The notes beneath the pieces were generated by a model, which ran no database searches, was not told where the DNA came from, and worked only from the letters and a program-made list of their open reading frames with translations. The position numbers and the translations under genes are program-made. Positions 1 to 5,572 of a stretch of 5,572 nucleotides of DNA are shown here, one piece after another. Each line of letters opens with the position of its first letter. The stretch's first letter is position 1. Source of the DNA: Dehalococcoidia bacterium (GTDB lineage Bacteria; Chloroflexota; Dehalococcoidia; SAR202; UBA11138); contig JAAXHY010000220.1 of assembly GCA_012270665.1 (NCBI GenBank), positions 1 to 5,572 on the forward strand, written 5' to 3'.

Positions 1-900
1 GATCCCAAGCTCAAGCGCGATATGTGGATGGAATCGGTCAGAGAGACCGCCCGCATGATGACCGCCGAGCCCTACCCGGGATACGAGGGCCGCTTCTTCT
101 CCATGCCGCACCGCAACATAGTGCCCAAGCCTCTTCAGAAGCCGCACCCGCCAATCTGGGTCGCCTGCTCCAATCGAGAGACGATCAAACTCGCCGCGCG
201 GCTCGGCATTGGCGCGCTTACATTCGCTTTCGTCGGCGCTGAGGACGCCAAACATTGGGTCTCGAAATACTATGAAACGTTCAAGAACGAGTGCGAGCCC
301 ATCGGACAGGCGATCAACCCGAACATAGCGATGGTGACCGGCTTCATGTGCCATTCTGACAGCGACACGGCTGTCGAGCGCGGTCTGCCCGGAATAGAGT
401 TCTTCGGGTACGGTCTGAATCACTACTACTCCACGGGAACGCACGTGCCGGGCAGATTCAATATCTGGGAGGACTTCGAGGCGCATCGCAACGGTGAAAA
501 CGATCCTACCGGCTGCATAGGGAGTCCGGCGCAGGTGCGCGAGACGCTTCTGCAATACGAAAGCGCGGGCGTGGACCAGGTAGTGTTCATACAGCAGGGC
601 GGCAGGAATCGGCACGAGCATATCTGCGAGTCGCTTGAACTGTTTGCGCGTGAAGTTCTTCCCGAATTCAAAGAGCGTGAAGAGGACAGAGCCCACGCAA
701 AAGCGGAGGAACTCGCTCCCTTTATCGAGAAGGCCGAAAGCAAGATCAAGAAAGTTGAGCGGATGGACCCGATACCCGAAGTCGAGTCCTACCCCGTGCT
801 GATGGAAAAGCTCGGTATGCCGCAGGAAGATCGACGAGAGGGCGGAGACATTCTCTCGTCGCTTCTTGGATCGGAATCAGTCAGACAGCCGAACGACTAA
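1..900 (+). CDS. LLM-class (luciferase-like) flavin-dependent oxidoreductase, 5' end outside window
   Basis: The reading frame is open from base 1, so the N-terminus lies upstream; the ATG at 22 is internal. The visible 299 residues are the second part of a luciferase-like TIM barrel, which uses reduced FMN and O2 to oxidise an organic substrate in the cytoplasm. Family marks are the YPGYEGRFF segment followed by PKPLQKPHPPIWVA (visible residues 42-55), common to LLM monooxygenases just before a central barrel strand, and a SPAQVRETL helix (about 175-183) followed by GVDQVVFIQQGG near the barrel end. Perhaps 100-150 N-terminal residues, including much of the flavin site, are missing from view. 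After the barrel (about residue 224 onward) comes a 76-residue charged, probably helical tail rich in Lys and Glu. The next gene starts 23 bases downstream, suggesting co-transcription. The family call is firm; the substrate is unknown. Confidence 0.9.
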   Translation, partial: DPKLKRDMWMESVRETARMMTAEPYPGYEGRFFSMPHRNIVPKPLQKPHPPIWVACSNRETIKLAARLGIGALTFAFVGAEDAKHWVSKYYETFKNECEPIGQAINPNIAMVTGFMCHSDSDTAVERGLPGIEFFGYGLNHYYSTGTHVPGRFNIWEDFEAHRNGENDPTGCIGSPAQVRETLLQYESAGVDQVVFIQQGGRNRHEHICESLELFAREVLPEFKEREEDRAHAKAEELAPFIEKAESKIKKVERMDPIPEVESYPVLMEKLGMPQEDRREGGDILSSLLGSESVRQPND

Positions 901-910
901 CCCGCATTTT

Positions 911-916
911 AGGAGA
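911..916 (+). promoter_or_regulatory. Shine-Dalgarno for the HSL-family hydrolase
   Basis: AGGAGA lies 7 bases before the ATG at 924, a near-ideal ribosome binding site. It fixes this start and lies in the 23-base gap after the previous stop, as expected inside an operon. Confidence 0.75.
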
Positions 917-923
917 AGACGTA

Positions 924-1826
924 ATGTCCACGGCGCAACTCGAAAGGGTGATAGAACTTCTGACCGGCCGCGAAAGGCCCGAGAATCCAACTGTCGAGGA
1001 TTCACGCGCCGGGTTCGAGAAACTCGCGCGTGTAGTCGGCGGGAATACACCTGGGAATGTACGACAGGTTGACGCAGGCGGCGTCCCCGCCGAGTTTGTC
1101 TCTTCTAGTGAGTCTTCGGACGATACCGCGGTTCTCTACCTTCACGGCGGGGGCTATGTCATTGGTTCGCCAAAGACCCACCGCGAGTTCGCGCGCCGAC
1201 TCTCGGCGGCCAGCCAAGCCCAGGTCCTCGTTATTGACTATCGCCTCGCGCCGGAGAACCCGTTCCCTGCCCCGGTGGAAGACGCCGTTGCCGCCTATCG
1301 CTGGCTGCTGGATGAGGGGTACGCGCCTGACAGACTATCCATAGCGGGCGACTCCGCGGGCGGCGGGCTGACAGCCGCGACGCTTGTCAGTATCAGGGAC
1401 CAGGGTCTTCCCCTGCCAGCGTGTGGGGTGTGTCTGTCTCCCTGGGTGGACATGGAGGGCATAGGCGACTCGATGACCACGCGCGCCGACCGCGACCCGA
1501 TGGTGCAGAAAGATGGGCTGGTCGGCATGGCCGGACTGTACCTTGCGGACGCCGATCCCAGATCGTCATTGGCCGCTCCAATGTACGCCGACCTGAGCGG
1601 ACTTCCACCGCTCCTCATACAGGTAGGCGCCAGCGAGACGCTGTTCGACGACGCTGTCCGTCTCGACGAGAAAGCGCGCGCCGCCGGCGTCGAAACCGCT
1701 TTCGAGGAGTGGGACGATATGATTCACGTCTGGCATATTTTCGCGCCGATGCTGGATGAGGGCCAGGAGGCCATCGAGCGCATGGCCGAATTCATGCGGG
1801 AGAAGTGGGACGGGAGCAAGTCCTGA
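924..1826 (+). CDS. Alpha/beta hydrolase, hormone-sensitive-lipase (HSL, family IV) esterase
   Basis: This 300-residue protein has the normal length for a bacterial HSL-family esterase, which hydrolyses carboxylic esters of short to medium acyl chains. Residues 1 to about 66 form the expected N-terminal cap region. The oxyanion-hole motif HGGG is at 74-77, followed by YRLAPE (106-111), typical of the family. The nucleophile elbow GDSAGG is at 142-147 with Ser144. The acid lies in GASETLFDD, where Glu238 takes the position used as catalytic acid by some HSL enzymes (Asp in others); His268 in DMIHVWH completes the triad. No signal peptide is seen, so it is probably cytoplasmic. A strong Shine-Dalgarno precedes the start. 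Lying between two flavin monooxygenases, it may hydrolyse esters or lactones made by oxygenation, but that is inference. Family and catalysis are well supported; the natural substrate is unknown. Confidence 0.95.
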   Translation: MSTAQLERVIELLTGRERPENPTVEDSRAGFEKLARVVGGNTPGNVRQVDAGGVPAEFVSSSESSDDTAVLYLHGGGYVIGSPKTHREFARRLSAASQAQVLVIDYRLAPENPFPAPVEDAVAAYRWLLDEGYAPDRLSIAGDSAGGGLTAATLVSIRDQGLPLPACGVCLSPWVDMEGIGDSMTTRADRDPMVQKDGLVGMAGLYLADADPRSSLAAPMYADLSGLPPLLIQVGASETLFDDAVRLDEKARAAGVETAFEEWDDMIHVWHIFAPMLDEGQEAIERMAEFMREKWDGSKS

Positions 1827-1871
1827 TAGGTCCTCAGACCGTCATGCCCACCGGGCTCGAAATAAGACTAC

Positions 1872-1875
1872 AAGG
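1872..1875 (+). promoter_or_regulatory. Weak Shine-Dalgarno deciding the start of the SsuD-like gene
   Basis: AAGG, 7 bases before the ATG at 1883, is the only purine-rich match near a plausible start. It supports ATG 1883 over the in-frame ATG at 1805, which would overlap the hydrolase gene and add 26 residues that do not resemble the family N-terminus. Confidence 0.45.
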
Positions 1876-1882
1876 CTTGAAC

Positions 1883-2992
1883 ATGGCAAAACAGAGACCT
1901 GAACCCAAATTCGACTGGTTCATTCCGATAGATGGCGACGGCGCCCATATCGGAACCGTTCGCGCCGAGCGGCCTCCCACTTTCGAATACCTGCGCGAGG
2001 TCGTCGAGACAGCCGAGCGAAACGGATTTCACTCGCTGCTCATCCCAACCCGGTTCGCCAACGGTCTGTTCGAGGAAAAAGCTCCCCTCGCCGAGACCTG
2101 GACGACCGTTACCGCGCTCGCCGCGGTGACCAGCCAAATCAGGTTCCTGATCGCGGTCAGACCTGGCTTCATTTCTCCGGGACTGTTCGCGCAGATGGCC
2201 GCGACACTCGACCAGATAAGTGGCGGCAGAATAGACCTCAACGTGGTGCCAGGCGGCATACAGGGCGACTTCGAGCGATTCGGCGAAACGAGCGACCATG
2301 CCAACAGGTACGAACGCGCCGAGGAGTTCATCGCCGCGCTCCGCGCCCTTTGGCAAAAGCCCGCCCCCGTGGACTTCGATGGCCAATTCATAAATCTCAA
2401 GGGCGCGATGGTGTCCCCGGGAGTGGTGAACGGCGGCCCGAAGTTCTACCTGGGCGGCGCGTCCGACCGCGCCCTCGACCTGGCGGGCAAGCAGTCCGAT
2501 ATCTACCTGGCGTGGATACTTCCCCAGGAGCAAATAGCGGCGCACATCGAGAGGGCCAACGAGAAATTCGAGGATGCCGGTAGGAAAGCCTCCTACGGGC
2601 TCAGAACCCACATCATCGTCAGAGATACAGAGTCCCAGGCATGGGACGCCGCTGAAGACCTGCTCTCGGAGGCCGCGTCCGTCGTGAGAGACCAGAGAAG
2701 TTCGGCCTTCGCGGGAACGGCTATGGTCGGGCAGCGCGCCCAGGCCCGCGTCGTCGAGGATCACAGGCTCGGTGCCCACCTATGGAACGGCATATCAACA
2801 GTGCGGGTCAACTGCGGCACCGCCATAGTCGGAACGCCCGAACAGGTCGTCGGAGAGCTTCTCGGATACTGGAAACTCGGAATAGACGAGTTCATCTTGT
2901 CCGGCTTCCCGCACGTGGAAGAGTGCGACAGGGTCGCCGAGAGCGTGATTCCCCTTGTCAAGGATATGATCGCATACAACACATCCGAATGA
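1883..2992 (+). CDS. SsuD-like (alkanesulfonate monooxygenase family) FMNH2-dependent monooxygenase
   Basis: This 369-residue luciferase-like protein follows E. coli SsuD (381 residues, compared from memory) along nearly its whole length. It opens with FDWFIPIDGDG (10-20), like the WFLPTHGDG start of SsuD. Other shared blocks are LIPT (53-56), FLIAVRPG (88-95), AATLDQISGGR (106-116), DHANRYERAEEF (138-149), YLGGASD (189-195), LRTHIIVRD (240-248) and LSGFPHVEE (339-347). SsuD active-site residues Arg226, His228 and Arg297 correspond to Arg241, His243 and Arg308. Two things differ: Tyr331 of SsuD is Phe342, and the loop holding Cys54 is about 9 residues longer and lacks cysteine (57-72). SsuD cleaves alkanesulfonates to aldehyde and sulfite using FMNH2 from a partner reductase; no reductase is visible here. 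A sulfonate substrate is possible, but the changes leave room for another. ATG 1883 is chosen because the family N-terminus begins there. Confidence 0.92.
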   Translation: MAKQRPEPKFDWFIPIDGDGAHIGTVRAERPPTFEYLREVVETAERNGFHSLLIPTRFANGLFEEKAPLAETWTTVTALAAVTSQIRFLIAVRPGFISPGLFAQMAATLDQISGGRIDLNVVPGGIQGDFERFGETSDHANRYERAEEFIAALRALWQKPAPVDFDGQFINLKGAMVSPGVVNGGPKFYLGGASDRALDLAGKQSDIYLAWILPQEQIAAHIERANEKFEDAGRKASYGLRTHIIVRDTESQAWDAAEDLLSEAASVVRDQRSSAFAGTAMVGQRAQARVVEDHRLGAHLWNGISTVRVNCGTAIVGTPEQVVGELLGYWKLGIDEFILSGFPHVEECDRVAESVIPLVKDMIAYNTSE

Positions 2993-3038
2993 AACACGGT
3001 TCCCCGCATATCTGCGTTCGGTCTTCAACAAAATCTCA

Positions 3039-3044
3039 TAGAAT
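3039..3044 (+). promoter_or_regulatory. Candidate -10 element before the membrane-protein gene
   Basis: TAGAAT matches the TATAAT consensus at five of six positions and lies in an AT-rich patch of the 73-base gap, the longest in the window. The only -35 candidate at usable spacing (TTCGGT, 3017-3022) is poor. It may start a second transcript covering the last three genes, or may be chance. Confidence 0.22.
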
Positions 3045-3054
3045 TCATCGTATA

Positions 3055-3058
3055 GAGG
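3055..3058 (+). promoter_or_regulatory. Shine-Dalgarno for the AI-2E-family gene
   Basis: GAGG, 7 bases before the ATG at 3066, has good spacing and supports that start. Confidence 0.6.
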
Positions 3059-3065
3059 ATGACAG

Positions 3066-4250
3066 ATGGCCTCAAATTCCACAGAACACAATCCTGAGCC
3101 ATCTTTGTGGGTGAGGTGGCGGCTGCCGGGACTGATCACAGTCGGAATCTTGGTAGTTGTGTATATCTTATACAATGCGAGCGTCGCGCTCTTCCCCTTT
3201 ATTGTCAGCATAGTTCTGGCTGAACTTCTCTATCCCGTAGTGGCGTTCTTAGAGAGATGGCTGCCCGGCCGACGAAGATTCCCGGGCGTCGCGCGGGTCA
3301 TTTCCATCCTGCTGGTTTACATTGTCTTCTTGGCGGTCATCGCGGTGATAATGTATCTGACTCTCTCCTCCCTGATAAGCGAGGGAAGGCGGTTCATTGA
3401 GGCCGCCCCAGAAATGTACGAGCAGGTCAGAGTCACGGTGGAACGACTCTATGCCGAATTCACCGACCGCGTCCCCGAAGAGGTCGTAACACAGGTGCAG
3501 CAGCTATTGGAGGCGAGCAGTGGGGCGCTTATAGACGCTATTCAAAGCGCCGCTATTAGCGCTATCCAAAGCGTGGTTAGCACCGTGTCTTTTATCATCG
3601 GCCTGATAGTGGTTCCCATTTTGCTCTTCTATATGCTCAAGGATAAAGACGAGTTGCTGGATGGAGTGTACGCCCCTCTTTCGTCCACCGCCGAAAGGCA
3701 CACTCGCAACGTGCTGGGAATCATTCACGGGGTCATAGGCTCGTACATCCGCGCGCAGTTGATTAGCGTTTCGGTAGTCGGGATTATGATATTTGTGGGC
3801 CTGACTATTCTCGGCATAGAATTCGCCCTCATCCTGGCTATTATTGCCGCGGCGTTCGCTATCATCCCCATCGTTGGCGCCATCATCGGCGCCGTGCCGG
3901 GCGTACTGATAGCTCTGGCTAATGACCCCGACAAGATTATCTGGGTCGTACTGGTGTATGTAATCGCCCAGCTTATAGAAAGCAACGTGGTAACGCCCAG
4001 GCTGCAAGCCAACGCCGTGCGACTTCACCCCGTCATGGTTATGGCTATCCTGGTGATAGCCGCCGATATCGCCGGGATATGGGGCATGATAGCCGGGGTT
4101 CCAATAGCCGCCGCCGCTAGGGACGTCTTCGTGTACTTCAAAGAACAGTGGAGCGACAACAGCGCGGATGAAACACGGGCGGCGGAGGCGGACGCCGACG
4201 ACATCGAAGCGGCGTCCGCGTCTCCACAGGCCGACCTTGACCCCGCGTGA
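3066..4250 (+). CDS. AI-2E family (PerM/TqsA-like) multi-spanning membrane protein
   Basis: The 394 residues follow the AI-2E/UPF0118 family pattern. Hydrophobic segments lie near 21-36 and 40-58, 78-103, 170-191, 233-260, 255-284, 291-304 and 323-350. A soluble, partly helical stretch (about 104-168) separates the third and fourth, as in family members. Hallmarks are FYMLKDKDEL (188-197), GSYIRAQL (225-232), IIPIVGAIIGAVPG (266-279), and QLIESNVVTPRL (302-313). Residues from about 363 form an Asp/Glu/Ala-rich hydrophilic tail. E. coli TqsA was linked to autoinducer-2 export, but most members have other or unknown roles, and some act as Na+/H+ antiporters, so the name implies no quorum sensing here. 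The 15-base gap to the FAH-family gene suggests co-transcription and perhaps a role in moving a metabolite of the neighbouring enzymes; that is only inference. Family assignment is firm, substrate unknown. Confidence 0.93.
   Translation: MASNSTEHNPEPSLWVRWRLPGLITVGILVVVYILYNASVALFPFIVSIVLAELLYPVVAFLERWLPGRRRFPGVARVISILLVYIVFLAVIAVIMYLTLSSLISEGRRFIEAAPEMYEQVRVTVERLYAEFTDRVPEEVVTQVQQLLEASSGALIDAIQSAAISAIQSVVSTVSFIIGLIVVPILLFYMLKDKDELLDGVYAPLSSTAERHTRNVLGIIHGVIGSYIRAQLISVSVVGIMIFVGLTILGIEFALILAIIAAAFAIIPIVGAIIGAVPGVLIALANDPDKIIWVVLVYVIAQLIESNVVTPRLQANAVRLHPVMVMAILVIAADIAGIWGMIAGVPIAAAARDVFVYFKEQWSDNSADETRAAEADADDIEAASASPQADLDPA
3537..3581 (+). repeat. Short imperfect tandem repeat inside the membrane-protein gene
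   Basis: Two adjacent units encode AIQSAAIS and AIQSVVS (residues 158-165 and 166-172). The first 13 bases, GCTATTCAAAGCG and GCTATCCAAAGCG, differ at one position. The unit of seven to eight residues suits a helix entering the fourth membrane segment. It could be a small duplication or simply heptad-like helix periodicity. Confidence 0.45.
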
Positions 4251-4251
4251 C

Positions 4252-4257
4252 AGGAGG
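4252..4257 (+). promoter_or_regulatory. Consensus Shine-Dalgarno for the FAH-family gene
   Basis: AGGAGG, 8 bases before the ATG at 4266, is a perfect core match and starts one base after the previous stop codon. It is the strongest ribosome binding site in the window and suggests high translation of this gene. Confidence 0.8.
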
Positions 4258-4265
4258 GTTTCCAG

Positions 4266-5048
4266 ATGAAGTGGATTAGATACCAGTACGGAGGCCGAGT
4301 CAGCTACGGTATTCTGGAAGACGATCAGATAGAGGAGGTCTCTGGGTCCCCGTTCGGCGATTACAGTCGCACCGGACACCGCTTCCCACTGTCAGCCGTC
4401 CAGATCAGGATCCCGTTCGAGCCCCTCACCTTCTACGCGGCGGGCGTGAACTACGAGGAGCACGTCCGCGAGGCCGCCGCGCTTCTCGGACGCGAGCCTG
4501 ACCTGCCTGAGAAGGCGGACATCGGCTACCGCGCCAACAACGCGCTCATCGCGCACGGCGAGCCGATCATCATCCCCAAAGACGCCACCGAGCGAGTCCA
4601 GTATGAGGGCGAACTTGTCGTCGTCATCGGCAAGCAGGTAAAGAACGTGTCCGAAGATGAGGCGCTGGACTGCATTCTCGGCTACTCCATCGGCAACGAC
4701 GTCAGCGAGCGCGCGTGGCAGGCCGGAGACCGAACCCTCTGGCGCGCCAAGAACAGCGACACCTTCAAGCCCATGGGCCCGTGGATAGAGACCGACGTAG
4801 AGCTCGAAAATCTCCATACGACCGTGAGAGTAAATGGCAGCGTCGTCTCCCAGTTTCCCACGAACAACATGATTTTTGGCGTCGCCCACTACATCAGCGA
4901 GATGACCAGGTATCTGACGCTGTACCCGGGCGACATGATTTGGATGGGCACCGACGGCGCGACCGAGAACATCGAGGCCGGCGACACCGTGGATGTGGAA
5001 ATATCCGGCATAGGAACGCTCAGCAACCCAGTCATAGCCGAGGAGTAA
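4266..5048 (+). CDS. Fumarylacetoacetate hydrolase (FAH) family protein
   Basis: This 260-residue protein has the usual length for a stand-alone bacterial FAH-family enzyme; members are metal-dependent C-C hydrolases, isomerases, decarboxylases or lyases acting on beta-diketo or 2-keto acids. A small N-terminal domain (1 to about 50) precedes the catalytic fold. AGVNYEEHVREA (59-70) matches the conserved catalytic-loop region. The metal ligands are visible: Glu114 and Glu116 in YEGEL and Asp145 in GNDVSER. KNSDTFKPMGPW (162-173) is the typical substrate-side block. Near the C-terminus GTDGATEN (228-235) replaces the GTPxGVG form common in the family, and GDTVDVEISGIGTLSNPV (239-256) closes the fold. 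A consensus Shine-Dalgarno supports the start. The gene is packed between the membrane protein and the phosphotriesterase-family gene, consistent with a catabolic operon. The exact reaction cannot be read from sequence. Confidence 0.94.
   Translation: MKWIRYQYGGRVSYGILEDDQIEEVSGSPFGDYSRTGHRFPLSAVQIRIPFEPLTFYAAGVNYEEHVREAAALLGREPDLPEKADIGYRANNALIAHGEPIIIPKDATERVQYEGELVVVIGKQVKNVSEDEALDCILGYSIGNDVSERAWQAGDRTLWRAKNSDTFKPMGPWIETDVELENLHTTVRVNGSVVSQFPTNNMIFGVAHYISEMTRYLTLYPGDMIWMGTDGATENIEAGDTVDVEISGIGTLSNPVIAEE
5041..5045 (+). promoter_or_regulatory. Shine-Dalgarno inside the end of the FAH-family gene
   Basis: AGGAG lies within the last codons of the upstream gene, directly before its TAA, 12 bases ahead of the ATG at 5058. 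This spacing is long, so initiation may depend on ribosomes finishing the upstream gene (translational coupling). Confidence 0.45.
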
Positions 5049-5057
5049 GAACACGAT

Positions 5058-5572
5058 ATGGCGACCATCAATTCCGTGCTTGGCCCATTGGACACCGCCG
5101 ACTTGGGTTTCACCCTGTCGCATGAACACGTGATAGTCACGTCCGCCGGCATCCAGTACGTCTATCCCGAATTCATAGACCGCGCGGGCGCCGTCGAGCG
5201 CGGAATAGTCGACCTGAGTACCGCCTACTCTGAGGGCCTCCGCACCATCATAGACGTGACCACCCTCGATCTCGGACGCGACATACGGTTGCTCGAACAG
5301 GTCTCGCGCGAGTCCGGCGTCAACATCATCTGCGCTACCGGAACCTGGCGTGACATCCCCAGGGTCTTCTGGACATCAACGCCCGACGTGATAGCCCCGC
5401 TCTATGTCCGAGAAATAGAAGAAGGCATCGAGAACACCGGCATAAAGGCGGGCATCATCAAGGTCGCCAACGACATGGGCGGCGTGACCGAAGAAGGGGA
5501 AATAATCCTCAGGGCCGCAGCGCGCGCTCAGAAGGCCACGGGCGTTCCCATCTCCACCCACACATGGGCGCC
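5058..5572 (+). CDS. Phosphotriesterase-family (PF02126-type) amidohydrolase, 3' end outside window
   Basis: The frame stays open to the window end, giving 171 residues, about half of a typical 310-350-residue phosphotriesterase-family protein. It opens with LGPLDTADLGFTLSHEHV (8-25), the family N-terminus, whose His22 and His24 form the HxH metal-binding pair. Lys135 in GIIKVAND (132-139) sits where the family has the carbamylated lysine bridging two metals, and His168 in STHTWA is the next metal ligand. The remaining His and catalytic Asp lie beyond the window. Family members hydrolyse phosphotriesters, lactones or other esters; a lactonase or ester hydrolase is more likely than a true phosphotriesterase, but this is inference. 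The start is secure: the upstream gene's TAA is in the same frame and ATG 5058 is the first start codon after it. The 9-base gap implies an operon. Confidence 0.92.
   Translation, partial: MATINSVLGPLDTADLGFTLSHEHVIVTSAGIQYVYPEFIDRAGAVERGIVDLSTAYSEGLRTIIDVTTLDLGRDIRLLEQVSRESGVNIICATGTWRDIPRVFWTSTPDVIAPLYVREIEEGIENTGIKAGIIKVANDMGGVTEEGEIILRAAARAQKATGVPISTHTWA

Noticed and set aside
1846..1856. Possible hairpin GCCC-ACC-GGGC in the gap before the SsuD-like gene
   Set aside because: Four base pairs with a three-base loop and no T-run; expected by chance.
1805..1882. In-frame upstream ATG that would lengthen the SsuD-like protein by 26 residues and overlap the hydrolase gene
   Set aside because: The added residues do not resemble the family N-terminus, and ATG 1883 has a better placed purine-rich site and begins the conserved part.
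1868..2779. Long open frame (303 codons) on the minus strand
   Set aside because: It lies entirely antisense to the SsuD-like gene, shows no recognisable domain, and is explained by the codon bias of the real gene.
3005..3016. Possible hairpin CGCA-TATC-TGCG after the SsuD-like gene
   Set aside because: The stem is only 4 bp and no T-run follows, so it does not qualify as an intrinsic terminator.
3066..4250. Quorum-sensing (autoinducer-2) transporter
   Set aside because: The family name rests on one E. coli member; nothing else in the window relates to AI-2 synthesis or response.
3504..4379. Minus-strand open frame of 291 codons
   Set aside because: Antisense to the membrane-protein gene, with low-complexity His, Tyr, Asp and Gly-rich content typical of a shadow of hydrophobic codons.
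4392..5129. Minus-strand open frame of 245 codons
   Set aside because: Antisense to the FAH-family gene and across the next start; no family motif.
1..5572. Defence system, mobile element, CRISPR array or RNA gene
   Set aside because: Coding density is high, all genes are metabolic or transport families, and no terminal repeats, spaced direct repeats, or tRNA/rRNA-like structures were seen.

Overview
The window reads as an ordinary stretch of bacterial chromosome. Six genes lie on the + strand, and the first and last are cut by the window edges. Intergenic gaps are 9 to 73 bases, with no RNA gene, mobile element, CRISPR array or long non-coding stretch. Composition is moderately GC-rich by eye, yet isoleucine is often encoded by ATA (9 of 20 Ile codons in the last gene fragment, counted by hand). 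That codon habit, plus two different luciferase-like flavin monooxygenases, an esterase, a fumarylacetoacetate-hydrolase-family enzyme and a phosphotriesterase-family enzyme close together, suggests an uncultured Chloroflexota of the SAR202/Dehalococcoidia type. This is inference: no marker gene is present.

Layout. Bases 1-900 hold the C-terminal part of a luciferase-like (LLM) flavin-dependent oxidoreductase with a charged tail. Bases 924-1826 encode an HSL-family alpha/beta hydrolase with the full motif set (HGGG, GDSAGG, acid and His). Bases 1883-2992 encode an SsuD-like flavin monooxygenase. It keeps the key Arg/His/Arg of alkanesulfonate monooxygenase but has Phe where SsuD has Tyr331, and a longer loop where SsuD has Cys54. 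After the largest gap (73 bases, with a weak candidate promoter), bases 3066-4250 encode an AI-2E/PerM-family membrane protein. Bases 4266-5048 encode a FAH-family metal-dependent enzyme. From 5058 to the window end runs the N-terminal half of a phosphotriesterase-family amidohydrolase with its HxH, Lys and His metal ligands in place.

How the genes may work together. The two flavin enzymes could insert oxygen into organic substrates such as sulfonates, ketones or other recalcitrant compounds. The HSL esterase and the phosphotriesterase/lactonase-like enzyme could open resulting esters or lactones, and the FAH enzyme could process a beta-diketo or 2-keto acid product. The membrane protein may move a substrate or product. 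The order and spacing suggest one or two transcripts (genes 1-3 and 4-6). No flavin reductase, regulator or dedicated uptake system is visible, so the substrate cannot be named. I found no convincing previously undescribed system; the best leads are the divergent active-site features of the SsuD-like and FAH-like enzymes and the co-location of the set.
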